From: Lutjanus erythropterus
Taxonomy: Eukaryota; Chordata; Actinopteri; Lutjaniformes; Lutjanidae
Length of the DNA: 64,000 nucleotides
Direction: 5' to 3'
NCBI GenBank assembly: GCA_020091685.1
Contig: CM034591.1
Location: 12,968,833-13,032,832 of the forward strand
Made by a program: the position numbers and the translations under genes. Below are positions 1 to 32,459 of the stretch, one piece after another. The stretch's first letter is position 1; each line of letters begins with the position of its first letter. The notes beneath the pieces are model-generated. The model did no database searches. It was not told the origin of the DNA and was given only the letters and a program-made list of their open reading frames with translations.

Positions 1-55
1 TTCACTATAATAATCTTGATACAGACACAAGGATGTGATTAATATGATTTTATAC

Positions 56-1751
56 CTCAGGCCCTCTGACCACCACCAGACTGGCTCCCACCTCCCTCAC
101 CACTCTGCGGACCAGCAGCGTCTTCCCCACCCCTGGAGGTCCCACCAGGAGGACACCTCTGGGACAGGACACCCCCAGAGAGCTCAGGGTGGACGGATAG
201 AGCAGAGGAAGCTGCAGCATCTCCGTCAGAGAGGAACTCACCTAAAACACAATAAAAAAACAAATGTTACACAGCAGAAACACACTGTAGGTGAGTACCA
301 GCAATACAATTAGGTGCCAACTAGAACCACAAAGGGTTCTTTTGTCCCCACAGGAGAACCCTTTTTGGTTCTAACCTTTATAAAGGTTCCACTTGGAACC
401 CTTCCAGGGGGTTCTACCTAGAACCCAACCTAAAGAGTTATGGCTATAATCAAATGTGAAATGTTTCACCAAGAACTCCCTATGAGAGGTTCTACAGAGA
501 ACACTTCTATTGATGAATGGTTCCACCCAGAACCGTCTCTGGGGGTTCTATGCAGAGCCGTTCCATCTTCTAAGGATGCAGGAACAGGAAACCACCCAGG
601 GGATTCTACCGTGAACCTTTTTATATTCCAGGGATTTTATCTAAAACCAACCAAGAGGGTTCTACCAAGACCCTTTTAAGGTTTCAAGGGTTTCATCTAG
701 AACCCTCCCAGGGGCTTCTATGGAGAACCTTTTAAGATTCAAAGGGTTTCTCAGGGTGTTCTACCAGGAACCCTGCTATATTTCAAGGCCGAAAACCCTT
801 TTATATTTCAAGGGTTTTATCTAGAACCCACCAAGAGAGTTCTGCTGAGAAGCTTTTATGACTCCAAGGTTTTTATCTAGAACCCACCCATGGAGTTTCT
901 ACTGAGAACCCTTTTATATTATGGTACAAAGAACACTTGACGAAAGAGTTCTTCAAGGATTTCAACTATCTTTGAAGAACTCTGTCTTCCAAAAAGGATT
1001 ATTTGGATGAAAAGGGTTCTTAAAAGGAACCATTAGCCTTACAAAGAACCCTTAACAAGCCTGTTTTTCAAAAATGGGTTCTTCGGAGGCAAATGGTTTT
1101 GGGTAGAACCATTTTGGAACCCTTATTTCTAAGAGTGTGCAGTGAAAACATGCTGACCTCCTGCAGACCTCCCAGTGGGACTGTGTGCTGGTCCTGCAGC
1201 TGACTCCTGTAGTGCCGGACAGTCTGGATGCTCAGGATCTCCACACCAGTTTTTGAGGTGATCAGTCCAGCAGAGACAGAATCTGGATTGATGCTTTCAA
1301 TAACAACATATCTGATCTCTGTATCAAAGTCCTCCAGGTTGACCACATGCTCCTCATGGACATAAACACCTCTCAGCATGTCTTTCACCAGCTCATGAAC
1401 CAGACGAGGAGGTGTGTGTTTCTTAAACTCAACACTCTGGACCACCACAGTGATCTTCACACCCTTCAGTTTGGGGCAGGGGACCGGTGTCAGCTGGTCA
1501 GGGTCCAGTTTGAGGTGTGTGGGAGGGCGAGAGATCATCAGACTGGGAGAGCAACACTTCAGGTCCATCTGCAGGAAGCCCTCAGCCAGGTCAGGCCGGG
1601 GCCAGGCGGTGCACAGGCAGCTTCCCCCGGGAACAGACACCAGCAGCGCGGAGCCCAGACTCAGACCCAGCGTTGACATCAAGCCTGGACCCAGCCTGCA
1701 TCTCTGCGAGCCCCGGTCTGATGGATCCACCGACAGCAGCCTCACAGACAT
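56..1751 (-). CDS. afg2b: AFG2B / SPATA5L1, AAA+ ATPase, first two coding exons (partial, continues past the left edge)
   Basis: Exon 1 is 1158-1751 (198 codons, ATG at 1749-1751) and exon 2 is 56-241 (62 codons). Both junctions are phase 0: donor GAG|gtcagc below 1158, acceptor ttttag above 241, donor GAG|gtataa below 56. Exon 1 carries the family's N-terminal landmarks, a [11 protein letters not shown] stretch and a [11 protein letters not shown] stretch, and ends in PLGGLQE. Exon 2 holds the Walker A motif GPPGVGKT, with the lysine at about residue 238, after a [11 protein letters not shown] lead-in. The rest of the first AAA domain, the second AAA domain and the stop codon lie beyond base 1. 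Known of the family: AFG2B is a partner of AFG2A in the 55LCC complex, which acts in late cytoplasmic 60S ribosome maturation and in replisome protein turnover. Intron 1 (242-1157) is almost entirely a degenerate repeat array. The gene is head-to-head with nnt. Confidence 0.9.
315..1138. repeat. Degenerate GGTTCT/AGAACC tandem and inverted repeat array in afg2b intron 1
   Basis: The interval is built from many imperfect copies of AGGGTTCTA-like and TAGAACCC-like blocks, on both strands. Between about 630 and 920 they settle into tandem units of roughly 56-57 bases, each reading aagggtttnatctagaaccc, then ccaagagggttcta, then gagaacccttttatattcca. Because each unit contains both orientations, single strands could fold into repeated short hairpins. 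The right edge (ttatttctaagagtgtg) resembles the ends of a fish non-autonomous DNA repeat I recall only loosely, so the array may be an expanded internal part of one element. The open frame at 440-679 is repeat sequence, not a gene. Confidence 0.8.
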
Positions 1752-3729
1752 CCTCCGACCTCAGCAGCCACCAGCCTCGATAAAGAAAGGCAAGAAATTA
1801 AAAAGCTACTTTTAAATCAGCAGTGAAGTTTTGGCTACAACAGACACACAGGAGTGAAGTTAGTGCCATTACTTTAGCTGCACTGTAGCTAAATCTAAGC
1901 TAAGCTACATGCTACTAGCCGCTAGCTACGACTTAATTCTCAGCTGCGATAAATACTTTATAACAAAAACCGTCACATCGTTACATACCAGATAAAACCT
2001 GACACCAGTGAATGGAGTCTAAAATGCTGTCAGCATGAGTGCTACTGACAGAACAGACCGACTACTGTTTACAAAATCCATGTGGCGTTAAAACAAGATG
2101 GCCAACCAAAACATTTCCCTGTGAGAGACGAGGGCCATATGACGGCTATTAAAATAAATAAATAAATTATTAAATCGGTAAAAAGAATGAGTAAATAAAT
2201 AAATAAACAAGACAAGCTGGAACTTCATTAATCTTGAAGGAAATTATTGTGCCAAAGATTAAATCTAAATGTTAAAGGACTGTTGTATTTTTACCATTCT
2301 CTAAATGGTTGTTCTTTAGTGTTTGCCTCCATATTTGTGTTTTTGTTTGTCTGCATTTCTTTCTCTTTGTGTGTTTTATCTTATTTAAGAATAATAATGA
2401 GCAACAAACAAAATAATCTCACAATAAACTCCGTCAAAGCTAAACAAATTGAATTAACATGATCTCTGGAGAGAAACCAATGAAACAGTCATGGTCGTCC
2501 AACAATCTGTCAGTTTACATGTTTCTCTGGCGCTCTGGCGTCACCTTGTGTACAGAAAAGAAAATACAGTAAGTCTCTTCTAAATATAGAAAGTCTAAAA
2601 AATCGAAACAAACACACTTCTGTCAGATATTCCCCAGCCGTGTCTGTGTGCTACTTTAATAACGTTTTAGAGCCTTGCAGGAAGCGAGACGAACTATCGC
2701 GAGACTTCAAATATCTGCCTAACTTTGAAAAATAAATTTACTTCTCTATTTCTGATAAACATGTTAAGCTTGCCTTTAATTCTCAGGTAGTCTGTGGGAG
2801 TTTTAATCACTGGCTGCAGGAGTTTATCTGCTTCAAGGGTGGTCATGAGTGAGGTCACATGGCTCTGCTATTTATACATAAATAGAGCAGCAGTGATATC
2901 GAAACTGCGGAAGGTCGTCTGTGTGCTCCTGCTAGCAGACGAGGGAATTTTGGGTAGGACGTCTTACAGGTGACCCTGCTGCTGCTGCTGCTGAGGGAAA
3001 GTTACACCACCTGCTCTTTCTGCAAAATCTGAAAGGCAAGTCTCATCAGCAAATCCTTCAAAAATCTAATTTATGAATGAATTAGTAAGGTGGAGGATGA
3101 AGGACACTGATTGATTGTGTGATTCAGTGAATGAATGAATGAAATAAAAGGAAAAATAGCAAGTACATGATCAAAAGCAGCTGGTATGACTCACCAAGCA
3201 CAGTTTCTTCATGTTTGTTTTGTTTGTAAGTAATTAAATTGTGTTTTCTTAAAAAAAAAAAAAAAAAGCAGAAAAATAATCTTAGAAATATTTGTGTGTT
3301 TTCAGGGAGACTTGTGCTGCAAGGTGTGTGTCTCTGTCCTGCACCAAACATTTCATCTGGGCACTGATTTCTCTGCCCGGTCGGTCAGTCCTTTCTCTGC
3401 TCCTGCTCTCAAACAACAACCAGGCCAGACTTGGCACAGTTTCCCTCTTGTGCCGTCATAATTCCAGATCTCGCGAAGAGTGTGTAACCAACCCTGGGCC
3501 CTGTGTGTCGTGTCCTGCAGAGCTGAAATGTCACACTGCTGTCTGTAGGCCTTGCAGGAGAGACACCCTGAGAGTGTGACTGATTGGGGGGCTCAGGATC
3601 TAACTTGGAGGGGGGGATTATAATGTGTTTTATTATTTGACAGCAGAAGCAGAAGGAGCTTTAACTTATCATCTACCTCTATTTGTTTGTGTTCATATTA
3701 AAGAGCCAGAGGGAGGACGCTGAGTGGCC
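1752..3729. promoter_or_regulatory. Divergent intergenic and promoter region between afg2b (-) and nnt (+)
   Basis: The two start codons lie 1978 bases apart, pointing away from each other, so both promoters and 5' leaders must fall here or very close. Visible motifs are: a YY1-like AAGATGGCC at 2095-2103; a TCGCGAGA at 2697-2704 and a TCTCGCGA at 3469-3476 (half-sites of the TCTCGCGAGA promoter element, opposite orientations); a palindromic pair of MEF2-like sites around CTATTTATA at 2868-2885; a GAGGTCACATGG stretch at 2851-2862 that could serve nuclear receptors or E-box factors; and a short CTG run near 2980. A non-coding first exon of nnt probably lies here, but I cannot place it. No coding sequence is seen. 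Confidence 0.6.
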
Positions 3730-24975
<21,246 letters not shown>

Positions 24976-25182
24976 TGACCCCTCAACATCATGGACAGTA
25001 GTTCTCACCTACAGATAATATATTTCCAGCATTGGCTCTCAGTATATATATTTTGGAGACCAGATATAATGGGGCTGAAAAAAAATGCGATTCTATTACA
25101 AAGGTGCCCACAATTCATGAGATGATTTTTTTTGAAAATATGGGTCATAAATAACTCAAATACAAATGTGTACTGATTTGTA

Positions 25183-25188
25183 AATAAA
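25183..25188 (+). terminator. Likely nnt polyadenylation signal (AATAAA)
   Basis: An AATAAA hexamer lies about 210 bases after the nnt stop codon in AT-rich sequence. It is followed by a T-rich stretch near 25195-25250, as expected for a downstream element. No earlier AATAAA is seen between the stop codon and this point. Confidence 0.6.
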
Positions 25189-25282
25189 AATATTTAAACC
25201 TATTTGAAGTCCGTTTTCCTTGCACATTATTACATTTTATATTTTAAGACTGAAATAATAGGCAGCTTGTAATCACTGTAAC

Positions 25283-25779
25283 TTAAAGGGATAGTTCACC
25301 CAAAAATTAACTTTCATGCCGCTTGAAGGTCGGGTTTAGCTTTTTAGTCCACAAGCCAAGTCCCCTAAGACCTCAACATGCTAAGGTACCTTGAAAGATG
25401 TCATTTACACCATGTTTTTAGCCTAAATCCTCACTGTAGATCCTGATGTTGGAGCAACGTTCACATGTGCATGCACACTGTCTGAACCATGTGTGATGGT
25501 GAGCCCGTTTAAGTGAACAGCATGTCGGGGCTTTAGGAGACTTGGATTACGCCAAATGAGCAGAATGGAGGCATTTTATGTTTTTTTTTTTCCACGGATT
25601 GTTTGTTATATTCGAAAAATGGTCACCATTTACTTTGTTTTAAGAGAGTATGCAATGTTGTTTTCCTGTGAAACTCCAGCAGTTGTTTGTGCATTAAAAA
25701 ACTAAACCCGACCTTCAATCAGCGTGACGGTGAGTAGATCAGGACTGAGTTTTCATTTTTGGGTGAACTATCCCCTTAA
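25283..25779. mobile_element. Inverted-repeat DNA element (AAAGGGATAGTTCACCCA) downstream of nnt
   Basis: The left end TTAAAGGGATAGTTCACCCA (25283 on) pairs with the right end TGGGTGAACTATCCCCTTAA (25760-25779). The interior also keeps sub-terminal pairing (gaaggtcgggtttag near 25325 with aaacccgaccttca near 25706). It is about 0.5 kb and has no coding capacity. Confidence 0.85.
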
Positions 25780-25818
25780 CAGGTTGGAGTGTGAGGAGCA
25801 AAAACAAAATGCTCTAGA

Positions 25819-26396
25819 ACCTAGACTCTCAAACTGTGGTAATCAAGCTGCCTTTAGTGGTACACCGAGAAGTCTCGGGAATTTTTTTAAATGAAATAAG
25901 TTAATTTAGAAATGTATGATCAAAATACTACATTTTTTAAATTAACTCTTCAAATGAGAATACTTAAACCATGAGATTGCTGAAATGAACTTAAAATAAG
26001 TTTAGACTTTCCTGCAACATTTTTGTTTCTCAATCTGCCTGTTAGTCATTAGTTATGTGTGCATACATCATCCATGATTAGTGACAAGATAAACTGAAGG
26101 CAAGATAGTGAGTGGAGGTTAAACAAAGGAGACTGATGTGAGTGAGAGGGTCTGCTCCTTGCTGTGCAGAAGAGTTTAAGTGGCACCTCTAGTGCTAACC
26201 CTGTGTACAGTTTGGCTGTACAACAGTTACCAATACATTATCTTACAAGGAACAAAACCTGCCTCCTGTACAAACTGTCCATAACCAAACAGTGTAGCGC
26301 TATTCTACTTAATATTAATGTTGGTCATAATGGTGGTACTTAGAGAGCACTGTATTTTCTGAGGCACTACACGGTGTGAAAAGCTTGAAAAACACT
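25819..26396. mobile_element. hAT-like non-autonomous DNA transposon with 8-bp target duplication
   Basis: It is flanked by GCTCTAGA (25811-25818) and GCTCTAAA (26397-26404), an 8-base duplication with one change, the length typical of hAT elements. The ends carry ctctcaaactgtggtaatca on the left and, inverted on the right, gtgtttttcaagcttttcac, both of the hAT type. No transposase is present. Confidence 0.7.
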
Positions 26397-26412
26397 GCTC
26401 TAAATGACTGAT

Positions 26413-27012
26413 TTAAAGGGACGGTTCACCCCATAATCAAAAATATATATCTTTTCTATTACCTGTAGTGCTATTTATCCATATAGATTGTTCAGCCGTA
26501 GAGATGTCTGTCTTCTCTCTAATATAACGGAACTAGATGTCAGTCTGCTCCAGCGGTTTCATATAGGACATTTTTCTTTCTACTGAACTACACCCACCAA
26601 CGGTATGCCCATGCAGAAGAATGTGTGCATCTACTCACGGATGAGAGGTTACAGCACAGATGAGGAGGACGCCATTGTCTACATTCAGCGCTGTCATAAG
26701 CATTAGCTGTTTATCCATGTGTAGATACACGCTTCCTTCTGCACAGTGATCCGGTTCGTGGACGGTAGAAAGAAAATAGTTCGGAAGTGGATTATCTTGA
26801 ATAACCGGCTCATACATTGCTGACAAGTTCTTCTAATGGTTTTTTTTTTTTTTTTGTGCTTTGAGCACCACAAATGAAGTGCCATCAAGTCCTATTATAT
26901 TTGAGAGAAGGCAGACGTCTCTACGGCCTCCAAAACATGACAACTCGCACCAAAACAATCTAAATGGATAAATAGCATTACAGACCAGGATTTTGGGGTG
27001 AACTGTGCCTTA
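26413..27012. mobile_element. Inverted-repeat element with TTCACCCCA ends, copy 1 of 3
   Basis: The left end is TTTAAAGGGACGGTTCACCC and the right end GGGGTGAACTGTGCCTTA. Just inside lie tagtgctatttatccatata and, inverted, ctaaatggataaatagcatt. The same inner and outer words occur at 36747-37454 and 39855-40280, so this is one family. Non-coding. Confidence 0.75.
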
Positions 27013-27089
27013 GGTTCATAAAATATATCAAATGTTCATGCTGTTCCCTTTCTGATGAAATATGATCATTTTTACATTTTGAATTCAAG

Positions 27090-27310
27090 AATTCAGTTGA
27101 TTTTGGAGGCCCATGTGAGCAAAAGCAGTAGTGTTTCCATCGTAATAGCCAAAAAATATGATATCAAAAATAAAATTCTCAAAAAAAAAATCTCCTCCTT
27201 CTTCCATTTAACTGTCTAATATACTACTCACTGTAACTTTGCCTGTGAGAATGAAAACATCGGCAGTTTCATCTGACCCAAGGCCAGGCGTCAAGAATAA
27301 CTACATGGAA
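27090..27310. repeat. Interspersed repeat shared with 41330-41540, 45955-46315 and part of 12470-12620
   Basis: Shared words in order include ggaggcccatgtgagcaaaa, agtagtgtttccat, tctcctcct, tactcactgtaac and catctgaccca. The copy at 45955-46315 is in reverse orientation. I do not recognise the family by name and see no clear terminal repeats in this copy. Confidence 0.6.
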
Positions 27311-27601
27311 ATTCCAATCTTCTGATGGTCTTGTGAACTTCTGTAGGTCATATGAATTTCCTTTGGGAAATATCTTTTATCTTAGAAACATCAGTATTAA
27401 ATTGAGATCGATTCATTGCCAGTTAAAACTCCTCTAACTCTTTTTGTTCCTTTTACTTTTCAGACTTTATTTTTATATACCTGTTATCCCGTAGCTGTTG
27501 TCTTGTGGCAAAGGTAGAATTTTGATTTCATAGTTATATTTCTTGCACTTACTCATGTATCAGACATATCACATTCATGTTTAGCAGCTGTAAAGCCTTT
27601 T

Positions 27602-27607
27602 TTTATT
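27602..27607 (-). terminator. Likely dtwd1 polyadenylation signal (AATAAA on minus strand)
   Basis: TTTATT on the plus strand reads AATAAA on the minus strand, 146 bases after the dtwd1 stop codon. Other AATAAA-like hexamers lie closer to the stop, near 27645-27680 on the opposite strand, so the choice is tentative. Confidence 0.4.
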
Positions 27608-27752
27608 GCATATTCTTATACAAACAGATGTCACAGTATCCCTTACAAAATAAAATATCACTCCGTCACAAAATAAAACCGGGCTTCCATGTGAATCTAC
27701 TCTTCAGCTACAGTTCATAACAGTCTCTTGTAGCTGATTTCAGTTTTTCCTC

Positions 27753-30358
27753 TCAGCATTTTCCAGCAGAAGTCTTTGCTTTGTTGACGACTGAGTGCAG
27801 GTACGAGTAGAAGAAGAGAAGGTTATCATACTCGCCGTTGTATTCTTGAGCAAGGCATAGCTCATGAAAGTCTTTGAGGAAATAATAAATAGCCTCGATA
27901 GTAGCCAGGTAGGTGTCTGGTTTGCCCTTCTGACGGCGCCAGAAACATGTTTTCCTCATCTTCAGCTCTACCTGGAGAAGATCTAGGCAAGAAAACATGT
28001 CCGTCAGAAAACACTGAGTGAGCTCATGTTAAAATGCACTGTGGGTGAAGTAAATGTGCCCCTAATAATCATCAGCAGTCAGAGCTCTTTGAAAAGCAGC
28101 AGAAATGCAATCTTTGATGATTACCTTGCAGTCTCTCGTCTGTGCTGATCTTGTTGGTCTGGTTCCATGTGCTGTCGATGAAGACCACCCTCTGGAGGGG
28201 ATACACCCTTGACTCCGAGCCTTTTGTTTCATCTGGGGTCCCTGACTCCAGGCTCTCTGAAGTGTGTGTGGGACCTTGATCTTCCTCACTTTTCAGCCTC
28301 TTTATGCAGGGTTCATCAGAGAGGTAACGTGACTTGCTGTCAGCTCGGTCATGCAGACGCTGCATCATGTCTTGAACTGAGACAGACCCTGGACCAGGGA
28401 ACACCAACACCACCTGGAGAGGACAGAGAGACGAAACAGATTCAGAGTGGAACATCATCATACAAACAAAGACTAGAGTACAAAAAACGTTTTTCTGTCT
28501 AAGATATGTTGCTTCTACAGCATGGAAAATTATGCATGGCTACATTTCGGAAAGAGAGGAATACAATTTGATAGGAGGAAGCATAAAGTTGAAGAAAAAA
28601 AGAAAACTTGTGGTCATTAAAATACCTAAAATAGATGGGAAGGCAAGAGGAAATATTCAAAGTTTGAAGCTGTCAGATATAATAAACATACATGGTTTGT
28701 GTACCAAAGCCACTGTAATTCTGTAAGTCATGTCAAATTACAGTATCTGATTACGTCTGATATAATCAGAGCTATGAAATGTAAACTTGTCGACCATGAA
28801 ATATGAAAATGCAGCATCTGACTCAATCTTCTAAATCTATCACAGATTCTAATCTTTTCATTATAAACTTGCATACAGTTTAGATCAAAATCTAAAATTA
28901 GTTATCCAAGTAAAAATAAGAATATATATTGCAAAAAAGAGACATTTACTTCAACGACTGTGAATTTAATGAATGACAGACATGACACACGTTGTTTTAT
29001 GTTAAGAATGTGAAATAAAATAGTTCCCTTTGTTAAGAAATTAACACTATCACTTATTGCCATTCCTATGCCCATTATGTGTAACCATTGAGCTAGTGCT
29101 AATGCTAGTAATCAATTCAATCAAAGACTTTAATTCAGGAATCTCAAAATACTTAAGTAATTTTACTTCAGTGAAATTATTTTTTTTTCTCCCAACCCTT
29201 CTATTTAGAGCAGGGGCCAGCAACCTGCGACCCCAGAGCTGCATGCAGCTTTTTGTTTATCATTGTTGTAGGCCTACTGTGATAGTGATTACATTCTCCA
29301 GTTGTAAAAATATGCATGTATGCCGATACACATAATAAAATATTTGCTAAATAAAATGTTCGTCATACCCTTTATCTACGGCTCGGCGCCTTTTCCTCTT
29401 AACTTTGCTAGTGAGTCTTGAATCTCGTGAGGCTAGCTATGGGTGCCAAATCCCCCCAAAATAGAAAGGTTTCACAGGAAAATACAGAATTTAATAGTTG
29501 TGGCTCTTGACTTTTGAACAAAAATGGCTCTTTTGATAATAAAGGCTGCAGGCCCCTGATCTAGACTCAGTGTTTGGTTTGTGTGTTCTGGGCTACTGTA
29601 ATGGTAAACATGGTAATAAAAGCACAACAATTCTTATTTTCAGACGAGTATACACTAATGAAAACATAATAATGAATAGTGTATTACATTTCTGACATTG
29701 TGACAATAATCTTACACACTGGACCTTTAAATAAACTAAAAAAACATGAAAAACAACTCACCTTGTCCTTTTCAAAGTCAGGTATGCAGGGGTAAGTGTA
29801 TATGGTGACGTCACTGGGTGCGAGGATCTTGGCGTGGATTGCAGTGCTCTTTCCATCTGTCTCATTGGGATGCTTGATGATGTCTATCTTCACAGGGAGC
29901 TGAACACAACGTACAATATGTAGAGTCAGGTCCAGAAGACGGTCACATTTCAACCACACCATGCGCAAAATTTCATAGAGCTTACATAAAAGACGTGACA
30001 CAACATTTTCCACCACATTAGGATACTTCTGTTGCAGCGATTCCATAGCTAAAGGCCTCTGTTAAAAGAACAATCAAGTGAGTCCTAACCTCTCACTGAC
30101 CTTGATTGAGGGGATTTCTTTCAGGGTGACGCCCACTAATGAGCAGCATGTGTAGCAGAAGAACATCCTTGATCCTCCACATTTAGAGCATTTCAACCTG
30201 CCCCTCTGCTGCGCTTCCTCAAGCACTGCATGTGATGCCAATTTTAGACCTTGGAGAGGCTGCTTGGCGAGCTCATGAGTGTCTGATGAATCACTAGAGA
30301 CTGTTGTTTTGTCACGGCAACTAGGATGGAGACACTGGTCTTGATCCAGGCTACTCAT
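27753..30358 (-). CDS. dtwd1: tRNA-uridine aminocarboxypropyltransferase 1 (DTW domain-containing protein 1), four coding exons, complete
   Basis: Coding exons in transcript order: 30101-30358, 29762-29899, 28125-28413, 27753-27982. Phases agree (0, 0, 1) and sum to 915 nt, or 304 residues, equal to the human protein as I know it. Residues 57-71 form a CxxC...CxxC zinc-type motif (CSKC, then CYTC). The KHPNE motif lies at about 95-99. The signature DTW box appears as DSTW at 212-215, inside [12 protein letters not shown]. The C-terminal exon has [20 protein letters not shown]. Known function: the TDD superfamily enzyme DTWD1 transfers the 3-amino-3-carboxypropyl group from S-adenosylmethionine to U20 of several cytosolic tRNAs. 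A loop at about 160-200, rich in Ser, Glu and Lys, is the most divergent part. The 5' UTR and promoter are probably near 32.5 kb, implying an intron of about 2 kb that holds transposons. Confidence 0.95.
29690..29733. repeat. Terminal fragment of the CACTGGTCCTTTAA family in dtwd1 intron
   Basis: TTACACACTGGACCTTTAAA at about 29712-29731 matches the right end of the element at 4546-6255. A second relic, cttacatactagacctttaa, lies at 39414-39433. No partner end was found for either. Confidence 0.55.
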
Positions 30359-30873
30359 GCTTGCTCTTTAAATGTTGACAGGCCAGTGGTGGAGTATGTG
30401 AGCCTCACATTCATAGCTGAACAACAATGACAAAAACAAACGATGCATATGTTAGCAGGCAGAAATAATCTATAACAGAGTGCAATAATGTGGAAAAACC
30501 ATTTAACAAAGCTAGTGGTTGTTATTTAAAAGGTCAAACAGGAGTCTTTTTCAGACAAATGAGTTGAACTGAGTTGGGAGATATTGGGTATATTAATGTA
30601 AAATTAATATTGTGATGACACTGGATAATGTTTCAACAGTTTTATTGTGTGCATGGTAGGGGTCAACCAATTATCGGATCCCATATTCAGCAATTTACAA
30701 TGATCATGAATGAATCCGTTTTTTTTTTGTTTTTTTTTTAATCAAACTGCCAAGAAGTTGTAATTTACAAATGTGTTGCTTTGCCTCTGATGTAGCCACC
30801 TTTCTCTGTATGTTGTTACCATTCAGTGGTCTCACTCAACGTCACATCCATGACACTATCTGATTGGTTACGC

Positions 30874-31060
30874 CAGTGTTCCCCAACCCTGATCCTCAGG
30901 GCCCACTGTCCTGCATGTTTTAGATGTTTCCCTGCTCCAACACACCTGATTCACATGATCAGCTCGTCATCAAGCCCCTGCAGAAGGCTGACAACAACCT
31001 GATCATTTGAATCAGGTGTGCAGGACAGTGGGCCCTGAGGACCAGGGTTGGGGAACACTA
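30874..31060. mobile_element. hAT-like MITE with perfect 8-bp target duplication
   Basis: The element opens CAGTGTTCCCCAACCCTGAT and closes with its inverse, CAGGGTTGGGGAACACTA. The terminal inverted repeats extend about 41 bases with very few mismatches. It is flanked by GGTTACGC at 30866-30873 and again at 31061-31068. At 187 bases it cannot encode a transposase. The near-intact ends suggest a fairly young insertion. Confidence 0.9.
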
Positions 31061-31228
31061 GGTTACGCCACACAAGTAATACCCTATACTGGAGGCTGCT
31101 GTGCCACTGACAGGCAGTCAAGAGGAACAGGAGAATGCATTTGCTGACTGGAACAGCTCTGTTTAGCAAGCAGAGCTGTGATTCATAGGTAAGGGAGCAG
31201 ATTTTTCCCAAAGTTACAAACATCATAA

Positions 31229-31516
31229 TTAGGGCTACACAATATGAAAAAAAATAAATCATATTGCGTTTATTTTGGCAGATTGTGATTGTGATATGAT
31301 TCATGATTAATGAAAATAAAAAACGAAAATCTTAATGATGTGATCATTTTCTTACATTTGGAGAACAAGATCTGTTGGCCAGACATTCACTGCCACCCTA
31401 CAGTACTTCATCATAATGCTGTTTGGTCATATATTTTTCCTTTATCAAAAAACAGCTGCCTCTGTGATTTGGTTATTGCATTTTTTATAATATTTTGATT
31501 AATTGTGCAACCCTAA
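31229..31516. mobile_element. TTAGGGCTACACAAT inverted-repeat element, copy upstream of dtwd1
   Basis: The left end TTAGGGCTACACAATATG pairs with the right end ATTGTGCAACCCTAA (one mismatch in 15). The interior is AT-rich, with words such as gattgtgattgtgatatgat. Same family as 33708-34050 and the partial copies at 10525 and 16871. Confidence 0.8.
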
Positions 31517-32459
31517 TCACAATCCTCTACACTGAAGTTGCAAGAAAAAAAAAAAATACAATCAAACCACTTTGTTGCAGTGGCAATGTGATAATAGAAC
31601 TTATTTATGACACTAAGATTTTCAATTTTACTGCAAATACATACTTGTTGCAAATATCAGTTATAGTTTTACATAATAAATAAAGGAAACCTTTACTGCT
31701 ATTATTGTTTTTATTATGAAAATCATACAATTTTCAGAACTTATTTGATGGTTCAACAAATATGAAGTTATCAAAAATGTTCCATTTATATCCACAATTA
31801 CCCTAAATAATGATATTTTCTGACATCACGTTAGCTATCCCTAGATAATATGAAGGCATCAATATTTGCACTCATAAAACTGTCACAGTATGATTAGAGG
31901 TAAAATAAACTCATAATCAATGTTGTCACTATCGACCACTGAGACAACAGGAAATACAATAACTTTGAAGAGGGAGGGACTTGTTTTACCACAGCATTTG
32001 CCGAGATTCAGTTCACTCCATCTGCTGCTGATAAAGTCAGTAGACAAACTGTTGCCTGACACTTGTTACATATAGATTAATTCCTAATTTTGGAAAGTCT
32101 GCGTGACAAAACTAGTGAATGAATGACAGGCGAGCTAAACACATGTAATCACCCACAACTCAGTAAACAGCATCAAGAACAAAACATGCAGATTAACGCT
32201 ACATTGCACCTTTATGCGCAAATTTTCTCCTTAGCTCAATGACATCTGACTATAGACTACGTTATATACTATACATCTATCCACATTTACACACTGTAGC
32301 TGAAGTTACAGTAACATACAGTCAACATTACCTGATTCATGCTAGTGAAGCTAGCTCCTGTTAGCAAGCTTGCCATACGCTAAGCATCTGTAGCTTCGGC
32401 TACTAGCAAATCACACTGGCTAGTTAGATTAGCTAATGGCAAAATAATAAGAAAACGTT

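Noticed and set aside
57-263. 68-residue minus-strand frame overlapping afg2b exon 2
   Set aside because: It is an out-of-frame shadow of the exon carrying the Walker A motif.
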